Below, in pieces: positions 7,951 through 15,806 of a DNA stretch of 64,000 nt. This stretch comes from Psychrobacillus sp. INOP01 (GTDB lineage: Bacteria > Bacillota > Bacilli > Bacillales_A > Planococcaceae). The notes beneath the pieces are model-generated. The model worked only from the letters and a program-made list of their open reading frames with translations. It was not told where the DNA came from and did not search any database. The stretch spans positions 2,294,001 through 2,358,000 of the forward strand of contig NZ_CP073315.1 of assembly GCF_018140925.1 (NCBI RefSeq), given 5' to 3'. Both the position numbers and the translations under genes were made by a program. Positions within the stretch are counted from its first letter, which is position 1; the number at the start of each line of letters is the position of its first letter.

Positions 7951-9063
7951 ATGAAAATTAAAGAAATAGATATTTATGCAATCCGCTTACCATTAGTTGA
8001 CCCATTTATCATAAGTTACCATACTTACGATGATATGCCATCTATTATTGTTAAAATCATCACTGATAATGGGCTAGTGGGATACGGGGAAGCTGTTGCA
8101 GATGAACATGTAACAGGAGAAACTTGGGAAAGTACATATGCATTATTGAAAGACACGTTAGCTCCGGCTCTTATTGGAGAAAATCCTATGGAGTTTGAGC
8201 GCTTACATGAAAAAATGAATAAAGCGGTTTATCAAGCACCTGCAGCAAAAGCGGCAATAGATATAGCTTGCTACGATCTGGCAGGAAAAGAACTTGGTGT
8301 TCCTGTGTACCAACTACTTGGTGGACGCTATCACGAAAAGTTCCCTGTCACACATGTATTAAGTATAGGAAATCCCGAGGACATGGCAGAAGAAGCAGAA
8401 AGAAGGATGAAAGAAGGATATTCCTCCTTTAAAATGAAGGTCGGAACAGATGTACAGATTGATGTGAGACGTATACAAGCAGTCCGAGCAAGAGTTGGGG
8501 AAGAAATTGCTATTCGTGTAGACGTAAATCAAGGCTGGAAAAATAGTGCTACTACCATTACGGCAATGCGTCAGCTAGAAAAAGAGGGGCTAGATTGGCT
8601 GGAGCAACCAGTAATAGCCGATGACTTCAACGGAATGATGGAAGTAAAATCAAAAACAAGTACTCCTCTTATGATGGACGAAGGCTTAAGAGGCTTTCGG
8701 GATATGCGAGAGTTGATCGAGAAACAAGCTGCACACAAAGTGAATATTAAACTGATGAAATGTGGCGGGATTTATCCAGCGATGAAACTAGCTCATATGG
8801 CAGAGATGGCAGGTATCGAGTGTCAGATCGGTTCTATGGTGGAATCCTCTATTGGATCTTCGGCAGGATTTCAAGTAGCATTTTCTAAAAAAGTGTTTAC
8901 TAGCGTAGAGTTAACAGGCCCTTTGAAATTCTCTAAAGATGTTGGGAATTTACATTATGACGTTCCATTTATACAATTAAATGAACGTCCTGGATTAGGA
9001 ATTGATGTAGATGAAGAAATACTACAAGAGCTAACTGAGTTCTCTACAAAGGTAACAAAATAA
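7951..9063 (+). CDS. enolase-superfamily racemase/epimerase (dipeptide epimerase or N-succinylamino-acid racemase type)
   Basis: This is a muconate-lactonizing-enzyme-type racemase of 370 aa, Mg-dependent and cytosolic. The catalytic KxK motif is at K161/K163 (SFKMKVG). Metal ligands are D191 (VDVNQGW), E218 (LEQPV) and D243 (MMDEG), and the opposing Lys is K267 (NIKLMKCGG). The two-lysine arrangement is that of 1,1-proton-transfer racemases such as Ala-Glu epimerases and divergent N-succinyl-Arg/Lys racemases. The GNAT gene follows after 14 bp, and an M20 amidohydrolase is nearby. That context favours an N-succinylamino-acid racemase over a dipeptide epimerase, but sequence alone does not decide. 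Confidence 0.87.
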   Translation: MKIKEIDIYAIRLPLVDPFIISYHTYDDMPSIIVKIITDNGLVGYGEAVADEHVTGETWESTYALLKDTLAPALIGENPMEFERLHEKMNKAVYQAPAAKAAIDIACYDLAGKELGVPVYQLLGGRYHEKFPVTHVLSIGNPEDMAEEAERRMKEGYSSFKMKVGTDVQIDVRRIQAVRARVGEEIAIRVDVNQGWKNSATTITAMRQLEKEGLDWLEQPVIADDFNGMMEVKSKTSTPLMMDEGLRGFRDMRELIEKQAAHKVNIKLMKCGGIYPAMKLAHMAEMAGIECQIGSMVESSIGSSAGFQVAFSKKVFTSVELTGPLKFSKDVGNLHYDVPFIQLNERPGLGIDVDEEILQELTEFSTKVTK

Positions 9064-9077
9064 GAGGAAGTGTTTGC

Positions 9078-9767
9078 ATGAAAGAATGGAAAGGTAAGCT
9101 TGGAGAGAAAGAATATGTTGTCCATGAATTGACACTAGAGCATCTGGATAGTATTTTACGTTTACAGCATATCGTTTTACGATCAATGGAAGATGAGAAC
9201 TTCTTATCTCCACTAACAATAGAAGAATTTGAGGATTCGATAGCTCATAACTTAATGATTGGAGCATTCGTAGACAATGAACTAATCGCCTTCCGAGCCT
9301 TGGCATTACCACCAATTGATGATCACCACTTAGGATATGATATTGGTCTTTCTCCAGAGCAGCTTGAGAAGGTAGTCTATCAAGAAATCACGAATGTTCA
9401 TCCTGATTATCGTGGGTTTGGTTTGCAAAAGAAACTTGGGGTTATTGTCATGGAGCTCCTAGACGCATCACCATATACACATGTATGTGCAACGGTTGCA
9501 CCATTCAACATTGCTAGCTTAAAGGACAAGCTAAGCCAAGGAATGGTAATAGGCGCATTAAAAAAGAAATACGGGGGCATGCTACGATACGTATTTTATA
9601 AAAAAATTCATGTGGATCGTATTAGTGAAGATAAGCTTTTAGAAATCCCTATGGATGCTATTGAAAAACAGCAACAGCTAATTGCGGATGGTTGGATCGC
9701 TACAGCTATTCTACAAAAAGAGAACAACTGGTATGTTGTTTTTGAAGAAAAAGGAACATACATCTAG
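9078..9767 (+). CDS. GNAT family N-acyltransferase
   Basis: This is a GNAT-fold protein of 229 aa. The acyl-CoA pyrophosphate loop region reads EITNVHPDYRGFGLQKKLG (R/Q-x-x-G-x-G/A type), followed by CATVAPFNIASLKDKLSQG. It starts 14 bp after the racemase with AGAGGAAG before the ATG, so it is in the same operon. In the described Geobacillus pathway a GNAT succinylates D-amino acids before racemisation. The same role here, with succinyl-CoA as donor, is inferred. A terminator follows directly. Confidence 0.85.
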   Translation: MKEWKGKLGEKEYVVHELTLEHLDSILRLQHIVLRSMEDENFLSPLTIEEFEDSIAHNLMIGAFVDNELIAFRALALPPIDDHHLGYDIGLSPEQLEKVVYQEITNVHPDYRGFGLQKKLGVIVMELLDASPYTHVCATVAPFNIASLKDKLSQGMVIGALKKKYGGMLRYVFYKKIHVDRISEDKLLEIPMDAIEKQQQLIADGWIATAILQKENNWYVVFEEKGTYI

Positions 9768-9774
9768 ACCAAGG

Positions 9775-9809
9775 ACACTCGGTGAGTTAAATTCACTGAG
9801 TGTTTTTTT
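9775..9809 (+). terminator. terminator of the racemase-GNAT operon
   Basis: An 11-bp stem, ACACTCGGTGA with TCACTGAGTGT (one G-U), surrounds a GTTAAAT loop. It is followed by seven T residues. Confidence 0.88.
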
Positions 9810-9910
9810 ATTTTTACGTTATTCAATTTCATAATTACTCATTTCAATAATGTAAGCGAACATTCGTATTGTTTTACATTCGATTATTCCTTTATTTAAA
9901 TTGGATTTCA

Positions 9911-10034
9911 TTGATTGTAGCGCAAGGCGGCGACTCCAGTGGGAACAGTACGAGCTGAAAGCGCTGCAAGAACGAAGTGACGAGGAGATTGAAGCCAAGC
10001 CCACGGAAAGCGTCCTTCCTTGCGCTCCAATCAA
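9911..10034. repeat. palindromic intergenic repeat, family C
   Basis: This 124-bp GC-richer element lies in AT-rich spacer. Its ends are TTGATTGTAGCGCAAGG and CCTTGCGCTCCAATCAA, inverted with one mismatch. The inside contains GGCGACTCCAGTGGGAACAG and CCCACGGAAAGCGTCC. I recall near-identical sequences scattered through Bacillaceae and Planococcaceae genomes. No ORF is supported. Confidence 0.75.
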
Positions 10035-10204
10035 CTTTGTTCCGATTTTACTACAAATTACTTTATTACGAAATTGACTCACGTTTTAGATTAATCAATT
10101 TCTTCCGTCAAATGTATGAGAAAGACTCAAGACCTATGACTGAACTAAATGGATGAATTTTCAATTATAGTGAAATAATAAGAATAAGTTAAGGGGTGTT
10201 TCAA

Positions 10205-11434
10205 ATGAAAGATCTATACAAAGACTCCCGATTTCGGCTCATTATATCCGCTAATATTGCTTCCTCAATTGGTTCTGGAATAACGATGATTGCGATTCCA
10301 TGGATGCTTGTATCAAGTGAAAACGGTAATAAGGTATTTGGCTATATAACGATCGGTATGACCATATTGAGTTTTATCCTTACACCATTTATAGGAAATC
10401 TAGTAGATAGCGTATCTCGAAAGAAGCTATTAATAGTAAGTGAAATCATATGTTTTGTTCTATTGTTTATGTTTTCTATAATAGGTTTTATCGGTTTATC
10501 ATATGAAATTTGGCATTATATTATTATTTATATGATCGGTAGTTTATATTACACCATTTTTTATCCAACGATGTTTGCTTTAAATCAAGAAATATTTACG
10601 AAGGACCAATATAAATCACTAAATGGAACGATGGAAGTGCAGGGGCAGCTTTCTAGTATGATTGCGGGTGCTTTAGCTAGTATCTTATTATTAAAATGGG
10701 ATTTACACTACATTTTATTGCTAGATACGATATCTTACGGTGCTGCCATCTATTTTTACTTGAAGTTACCGTATGTGAGATTATCGATTGAAAAAACAGG
10801 AAAAGTCGTTAAATCGCAAGTAAGCGAAGGACTTAGATATATGATGGCACGCCCTTCCGTGTTTATTTTTTTATTATTTTCTTTCATGCCTTTCATTGGA
10901 GTGATGCTAACGAATTATTTATTTCCTGTCTATTTAGTGGATGTACTTGAAGCGGACGCAAGCGTCTATGGAATTGAAGGAATGATTTATGCAATAGGAG
11001 CTATAATTGCAGGGGTATTCGTACCGACATTATCAAGTAAATTTGGAAATGAAAAGACGATTATCTTAGGAGTATGTGTTTATACGATTGCTATATCATT
11101 AATTGTCTTCGTTAATTTACCGGTATATCTATCATTAATGTTGTTTTTAGCGATAGGTAATAGCAGTACTAGGGTTGCTAGAAACTCTTTCTTAATGGAC
11201 CATATTCCTAACAACATAATAGGGAGGGTCGATAGTTTGTTTCGTACATTAGGCCTCTTAATAAGAATTCTACTACTTGCACTATTTACCGAAATGGTAT
11301 CCTCAGACCTCATTATTTATTGTTTTATCGTGTTAAGTGGGATTTTATTAGCATCATTATTCTTCGTAGTTATATCATGGAAAAAGAGTTTTAAGGTAAA
11401 AGAGAAAAGTTGTCCCGTCATAGCAAAGACCTAG
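10205..11434 (+). CDS. MFS transporter (EntS/MefA-like)
   Basis: This is a major facilitator protein of 409 aa with about 12 membrane spans. It opens MKDLYKDSRFRLIISANIASSIGSGITMIAIPWM, which is characteristic of the EntS/MefA-type exporters (the string is split here by a helix break near residue 17). The cytoplasmic loop GNLVDSVSRKK is the MFS motif A. The start is ATG at 10205 with AAGGGGTG seven bases upstream; an in-frame GTG nine bases earlier overlaps that site. The substrate is unknown; a small-molecule drug or siderophore export role is typical. It stands alone between repeat C and the next gene. Confidence 0.87.
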   Translation: MKDLYKDSRFRLIISANIASSIGSGITMIAIPWMLVSSENGNKVFGYITIGMTILSFILTPFIGNLVDSVSRKKLLIVSEIICFVLLFMFSIIGFIGLSYEIWHYIIIYMIGSLYYTIFYPTMFALNQEIFTKDQYKSLNGTMEVQGQLSSMIAGALASILLLKWDLHYILLLDTISYGAAIYFYLKLPYVRLSIEKTGKVVKSQVSEGLRYMMARPSVFIFLLFSFMPFIGVMLTNYLFPVYLVDVLEADASVYGIEGMIYAIGAIIAGVFVPTLSSKFGNEKTIILGVCVYTIAISLIVFVNLPVYLSLMLFLAIGNSSTRVARNSFLMDHIPNNIIGRVDSLFRTLGLLIRILLLALFTEMVSSDLIIYCFIVLSGILLASLFFVVISWKKSFKVKEKSCPVIAKT

Positions 11435-11548
11435 CGAGAGGTAGCGCTAGGTGGTTGCTGTGCTATCGTATCTTTTATATATTTGTGAAACCATTTTCCC
11501 TCTCATCCGTAAAATAACTAGACAGAAAAAAAGAGAGGGTTTGAGAAA

Positions 11549-13207
11549 ATGACCAGCGTATTTATTATTTCGGCAGTTGCAGCGTTACTTACCGCATTGT
11601 TAGTAGTCCCGTTGACAGCTAAAAGAAAAGACATGGTAACTTCCATCATTGGTCTAACGGTTTTAACTTTTATCGTACTTGCGATTATATATTATGTAAC
11701 GAACTTAGATCGTAATTGGACAGCGTTATGGCCATTGCTAGTTATTGCAACATTAGCAGGGATGGTATTAGCAAAAGGAAAAGAGCAAAAAGCAAAAGGT
11801 ATTCTGTTCTTAGGGAGTTTGGTATTAGCTCTCTTCATGTTAACGGCGTCTTTTTGGAATGCAGATGAAAAATACAAAGTGGCAGAAATGCAGCAAGAGG
11901 TTGAAATTGAAGCATTTGACGAAACGAAGACACCTGCTAGCGTACCACCAAAATTTGCACGTAATAAAATGAAAAAAGCTTTTGGGCAAGTACCAAATAC
12001 GAGTTATTATGAATTAGGTAACTTACAAATTCAAAAAGTAAAAGATGAGTATGTTTATATTGCTCCAGTAGAATTTTCGGGACTTTTCAAGTGGTGGAAT
12101 GGAGACGTTACACCGGGTTATTTTACAATGAGTGCAACCGACTCATCGGATAATCCGAAATTTGTAGAAGCAGAAATGAGCTATACACCATCTTCTTATT
12201 TCCATAAAAACTTAGAAAGACATATGCGTATGAAGCATCCTACTAAAATTTTCTATGGCGATCCTCAGTTAGAAATTGACGAGGATGGAAAACCATATTA
12301 CATCCGATCCTATGGTAGTTTCATCTCTGCTCGAAATGGATTTGAAGTAAAAGGAATCGTGGCGGTAGATCCCGCTACAGGTCAGACAAATTCCTATGAA
12401 ATTGCAGACGTACCAACGTTTATAGATGGAGCAGTATCCCCGGAAACGGTGAGCTTGCAAAATAGCTATTTTGGTAAATATGTACATGGATTTATCAATA
12501 GTCTATTTGGTAAAAAAGATGTGAGATTACCATCAGATGAAGGAACCGAAGCGAATGTAAGTCCAATATTCGGGGAAGACGGGCAAATGTATTACTTTAC
12601 CGACTTTACGAGTCCGAAAGAGGGAGTAGACTCGATGCTGGGCTACTCATTAACAGATGGTCGAACAGGTGAGGCTACTTTCTATACAGGGAATTTAGAG
12701 GATTCTTATATGGATTCCCAAGGAGCATTACAAATCATTGAAAAGAAATTTATCGAAAAGAAATGGTCTGGCGAGATGCCTGTATTGTACAACTTTTACG
12801 GAGAAGCTAGCTGGTTAACACCAGTGTTAGACTCTAATGGGTTCTTGCAAAATTACTTCATCGTATCAGCTGCAAATCCAGAAATCTCTGTATATGGGAA
12901 TACGCCAAACGAAGCCTTAAAACTATATAAAACAGCGATTCAACGTGGAGGAAGCTCCGTAGACGGTAGCTCCAATGCCGAGGAGAAATCGATAGCTGGT
13001 ACGGTTATACGTGTCTTTAAGGAACGTGTAGGTGACTTTACTCAAGTATCGTTCCTATTAGACAACAAACAAAACTATATCGTATCTTCCGAAGTTGCGC
13101 CCCTTGCAGTTTATATGCAAGAAGGAGATAAGGTACAAGTGACATTCTTAAATACAGAAGAACTTTTCTTGCCAGTCAAAGAAGTAACGATTCAAGGAAT
13201 TGAATAG
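11549..13207 (+). CDS. membrane-anchored protein of unknown function
   Basis: The product is 552 aa. Three or four hydrophobic segments occupy the first 110 residues (about 4-22, 30-50, 58-76 and 84-101). A large, mostly beta-type soluble domain follows, rich in Tyr/Trp and acidic residues (for example FKWWNGDVTPGYFTMSATD and YIRSYGSFISARNGFEVKG), and probably faces outside. The C-terminal 70 residues (IAGTVIRVFKERVGDFTQVSF and onward) resemble a small OB-like barrel. I do not recognise a named family, although repeated PepSY-like folds are possible. A good GAGAGGG site precedes the ATG. No operon partner is evident. Confidence 0.78.
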   Translation: MTSVFIISAVAALLTALLVVPLTAKRKDMVTSIIGLTVLTFIVLAIIYYVTNLDRNWTALWPLLVIATLAGMVLAKGKEQKAKGILFLGSLVLALFMLTASFWNADEKYKVAEMQQEVEIEAFDETKTPASVPPKFARNKMKKAFGQVPNTSYYELGNLQIQKVKDEYVYIAPVEFSGLFKWWNGDVTPGYFTMSATDSSDNPKFVEAEMSYTPSSYFHKNLERHMRMKHPTKIFYGDPQLEIDEDGKPYYIRSYGSFISARNGFEVKGIVAVDPATGQTNSYEIADVPTFIDGAVSPETVSLQNSYFGKYVHGFINSLFGKKDVRLPSDEGTEANVSPIFGEDGQMYYFTDFTSPKEGVDSMLGYSLTDGRTGEATFYTGNLEDSYMDSQGALQIIEKKFIEKKWSGEMPVLYNFYGEASWLTPVLDSNGFLQNYFIVSAANPEISVYGNTPNEALKLYKTAIQRGGSSVDGSSNAEEKSIAGTVIRVFKERVGDFTQVSFLLDNKQNYIVSSEVAPLAVYMQEGDKVQVTFLNTEELFLPVKEVTIQGIE

Positions 13208-13211
13208 TAGA

Positions 13212-13367
13212 TAAAGTGAAACTTAAATCAGCGGGGATTTTCTTCATCCCCACTGATTGTTAGTTGAACCATTCGGGCTTTTCCGGGCAGTTATCTCCCA
13301 CTTACGCTTTGTTGCTTCGGCCAAGCCTAAAGTGGGAGTTTTACTGTCTGTTAATGCGGGATAAATG
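13212..13367 (+). repeat. dispersed structured repeat, family B copy 1
   Basis: This 156-bp element begins TAAAGTGAAACTT and ends AATGCGGGATAAAT, and a full second copy is at 24169-24324. Internal stems are CAGCGGGG/CCCCACTG, GGGCAGT/ACTGTCT (G-U tolerant) and CTCCCACTT/AAGTGGGAG. In copy 2 the last stem becomes CTCTCAC/GTGAGAG, a compensatory C-G to T-A change. It has no coding potential. Confidence 0.87.
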
Positions 13368-13402
13368 AAAGCTATCCTAGATTCAATAGGATAGCTTTTA
13401 TT
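13367..13402 (+). terminator. hairpin between repeat B and merR-type gene
   Basis: AAAGCTATCCT pairs with AGGATAGCTTT over 11 bp around AGATTCAAT and is followed by TATTAC. It probably ends the transcript from the 11549-13207 gene. Confidence 0.65.
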
Positions 13403-13441
13403 ACAGCTTAAAATCAGTTGTACAAAAAATGGGGGGATTAC

Positions 13442-14281
13442 TTGAAGATTCATTATTTGACGATAGGTGAAGTAGCAAAGCTAAGTAATATATCGGTTCA
13501 AACCTTAAGATACTATGATCAGATAGACTTGTTTAAACCCATGGAAGTAAACCCGAGCAATCAATATAGGTACTACCAAAATACACAATTATATTACTTG
13601 GATATTATAAAATCATTGAAGTATCTTGGGTTATCGCTTGAGGAAGTTCGATCCGCCTTAACACTAAAGCCAGAAGAGTTAGTTGTATATCTTGAGGATC
13701 AGGAGAAAAGGATTGAGGAACAGTTTCAACGGCTGAATAAGACGAAACAGGTATTACAGCGGAAAAAAGAGCAAATACAAGCGTTCGTGCTGGAGCGGAA
13801 TATGATGACTGTCTGCATAAAGAATTTACCTGCACAGAAAATAGTGAAGATCAAAACGGCTAATATGAAAGTCGATGATATTCCAAATAGGGAATATGGA
13901 CGTATTAGTAAGGTGTTAGAAGAAGAGGGAAGCATATTTGATACATTGTATGGTGGAGCCTTTCCTTTCCAAAGGTATGAATCCCTAAATGATATTAACT
14001 ATGATTATCTATTTACCTATATTGTGACAAATAAGGATTTTGAAGAAAAATACGAAGATGTGGAAATTAGCACGTTACCTGCTGGAGACTACCTTAGCAT
14101 TTCTTTTGTTTTAGAGGACGACGAATATGAGGCATGCTATCAGATATTGATGGACTATATTGAGAAACACCAATTAGTTGTTGAGCCGATTGTATATGAT
14201 GTTTGGATGCCGATAAATTATACAGCTACCAAAGAGGATGAATTCTTAGTAGAACTAAAAATACCTATTCAAACTACTTGA
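13442..14281 (+). CDS. MerR family multidrug-responsive regulator (BmrR/BltR-like)
   Basis: The product is 279 aa from a TTG start. The N-terminal MerR HTH reads LTIGEVAKLSNISVQTLRYY, followed by the typical DQIDLFKP wing. A coiled-coil dimerisation helix spans about 85-120. A C-terminal GyrI-like ligand-binding domain spans about 125-279 and ends in PIVYDVWMPINY. The GGGGGGA site lies only about four bases before this TTG, so the in-frame TTG at 13457 is an alternative start. Its stop overlaps the -35 box of the downstream pump promoter. MerR activators of this type twist a 19-bp-spacer promoter when bound to cationic drugs. The nearby promoter has exactly that form. Confidence 0.9.
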   Translation: MKIHYLTIGEVAKLSNISVQTLRYYDQIDLFKPMEVNPSNQYRYYQNTQLYYLDIIKSLKYLGLSLEEVRSALTLKPEELVVYLEDQEKRIEEQFQRLNKTKQVLQRKKEQIQAFVLERNMMTVCIKNLPAQKIVKIKTANMKVDDIPNREYGRISKVLEEEGSIFDTLYGGAFPFQRYESLNDINYDYLFTYIVTNKDFEEKYEDVEISTLPAGDYLSISFVLEDDEYEACYQILMDYIEKHQLVVEPIVYDVWMPINYTATKEDEFLVELKIPIQTT

Positions 14282-14308
14282 CCCTATAGTTACTATAGGG
14301 TTTATTTT
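14278..14308 (+). promoter_or_regulatory. MerR-type promoter/operator of the Bmr-like pump gene
   Basis: The -35 TTGACC (14278-14283) and -10 TATTTT (14303-14308) are separated by 19 bp. The spacer holds a perfect 10-1-10 dyad (arms ACCCTATAGT and ACTATAGGGT, 14281-14301). An overlong spacer with a central dyad is the hallmark of MerR-family activated promoters such as bmr and blt. The same dyad could form a weak terminator for the regulator gene. Confidence 0.85.
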
Positions 14309-14346
14309 TATAAATATGCTGAATTTGAATTATAAGGAGTTTGAAC

Positions 14347-15537
14347 ATGGTTTCTCAAAGAAGTGGTTTAAATAAAGTGATTTATTTAGTTTTAGTAAAC
14401 TTATTTATTGTATTTTTAGGTGTAGGACTAGTTATTCCTGTGATGCCTACATTAATGCGTGAGATGAACTTAGAAGGTTCTACGATGGGTTATTTAGTAG
14501 CGGCATTCGCATTCGCGCAATTGTTAATATCTCCAATTGCAGGTAAATGGGTAGATTCAATTGGTCGTAAAAAAATGATTGTAATTGGTATGTTTATATT
14601 TGGAGTATCCGAAATGCTCTTCGGTCTTGGACAAGACGTGAAGATATTATATATTTCTAGAATTTTGGGAGGAATTAGTGCGGCATTCATTATGCCAGCT
14701 GTGACAGCTTTTGCAGCAGATGTTACCTCTTTAAGAGAACGGCCAAAAGCGATGGGCTATGTTGCTGCAGCAATTAGTGCTGGATTTATCATCGGACCTG
14801 GAATTGGCGGCTTTTTAGCTGAACATGGAACTAGACTTCCCTTTTTTGTTGCCGCGGTACTAGGATTTTTAGGAGGAGTATTTTCGCTTGTTATTTTGAA
14901 GGAGCCTGAAAGAGCGCGTGTAGAAAGGGCAGGAGAGGTAGTTAAACCAAGTTTTCGTAAAGTATTGGAACCAATGTATTTAATTCCAATGATTATCATT
15001 CTAGTATCTAGCTTTGGATTAGCTGCTTTTGAAACCGTTTATTCCCTTTTTGTAGATCATAAATATGGATTTACACCAAAGGATATTGCATTAATCATTA
15101 CTGTAAGTGGCGTTCTCGGAATCATATTCCAATTGCTAACCTTTGATCGTGTTGTAGGAAAAATTGGTGAAATTAGGTTGGTTCAAATTTGTATAGGTGT
15201 GTCAACGATTTTCATTTTTGCGATGATTAAGGTTTCTGCTTACTGGTCAATATTACTCGTTACCTTTGTGATTTTCTTGTTGTTTGACTTAATGAGACCT
15301 GCGTTGACAACGTATTTATCTAAAATAGCTGGAAATGAGCAAGGCTTTGTTGGGGGACTAAACTCTACATTTACGAGTATAGGAAATATTATTGGACCAA
15401 GTATTGCAGGGATTTTGTTTGACGTGCATATTGATTATCCATATGTATTAGCGATGATTATACTCGCAATTAGCTTTGTAATTTCGTTATTTTGGAAGAA
15501 ACAAAAAACAGTATTTAAAGAAACAGTAGAACAATAA
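14347..15537 (+). CDS. MFS multidrug efflux transporter, Bmr/Blt/NorA type
   Basis: This is a 12-span proton-driven drug exporter of 396 aa. It closely resembles Bacillus Bmr/Blt: NLFIVFLGVGLVIPVMPTLM, motif A GKWVDSIGRKKMIVIG, motif C GFIIGPGIGGFLAEHGTRLP and KPEP-like LKEPERA. The ATG at 14347 is preceded by AAGGAG at seven bases; the TTG two codons earlier is too close to that site. It lies directly behind a MerR regulator and its dyad promoter. In Bacillus subtilis bmr is upstream of bmrR and blt is divergent, so the gene order here differs. Confidence 0.92.
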   Translation: MVSQRSGLNKVIYLVLVNLFIVFLGVGLVIPVMPTLMREMNLEGSTMGYLVAAFAFAQLLISPIAGKWVDSIGRKKMIVIGMFIFGVSEMLFGLGQDVKILYISRILGGISAAFIMPAVTAFAADVTSLRERPKAMGYVAAAISAGFIIGPGIGGFLAEHGTRLPFFVAAVLGFLGGVFSLVILKEPERARVERAGEVVKPSFRKVLEPMYLIPMIIILVSSFGLAAFETVYSLFVDHKYGFTPKDIALIITVSGVLGIIFQLLTFDRVVGKIGEIRLVQICIGVSTIFIFAMIKVSAYWSILLVTFVIFLLFDLMRPALTTYLSKIAGNEQGFVGGLNSTFTSIGNIIGPSIAGILFDVHIDYPYVLAMIILAISFVISLFWKKQKTVFKETVEQ

Positions 15538-15599
15538 AACAGTTGTAACTTTTACCATTGTCGTTCTCCATAAATAGTAGTCATTTTATCTTTTGGCAA

Positions 15600-15629
15600 A
15601 AATCCTATACAATAGAAGTATAGGATTCA
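15600..15629. terminator. weak hairpin after the efflux gene
   Basis: AATCCTATA and TATAGGATT pair over 9 bp around CAATAGAAG. The T-run is on the minus strand (ATTTTTGCC), so strength on the plus strand is doubtful. Confidence 0.4.
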
Positions 15630-15636
15630 AGTTAAG

Positions 15637-15799
15637 CCTCCGGCGGATGTCACAGATTTTGAAGAGAGTTTTTAAAGGGTGTTAGCCTAAGTGCGTCGCT
15701 TCCATGCGACAACGGCTACCTGACCTGCATCACGCAGGCCTAAGCTCAATTCAAAATCTGGACGCAATTGCGCCGAGGCGTAATTGAATGAAACGGAGG
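15637..15799 (+). repeat. structured intergenic element, family D, carrying the downstream RBS
   Basis: This 163-bp element has nested inverted arms: CCTCCG at the left end with CGGAGG at the right end, then CAGATTTTGAA with TTCAAAATCTG. Smaller hairpins lie inside (GTCGC/GCGAC, CCTGC/GCAGG and CAATTGCGCC/GGCGTAATTG). The right-hand CGGAGG is the Shine-Dalgarno of the gene at 15807, seven bases from its GTG. The left-hand CCTCCG is therefore a built-in anti-SD. I recall similar elements in other Planococcaceae. Confidence 0.75.
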
Positions 15800-15806
15800 A
15801 CTAGTC

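Noticed and set aside
9819-10082. An 87-codon minus-strand frame across repeat C
   Set aside because: It consists largely of the palindromic repeat, with no SD and no recognisable protein pattern.
13605-13935. Minus-strand frames inside the merR-type gene
   Set aside because: They are shadows of the plus-strand coding sequence without start signals.
14281-14301. Dyad considered only as a terminator of the merR-type gene
   Set aside because: Its exact placement in a 19-bp spacer between -35 and -10 hexamers fits a MerR operator better. A minor terminator role remains possible.
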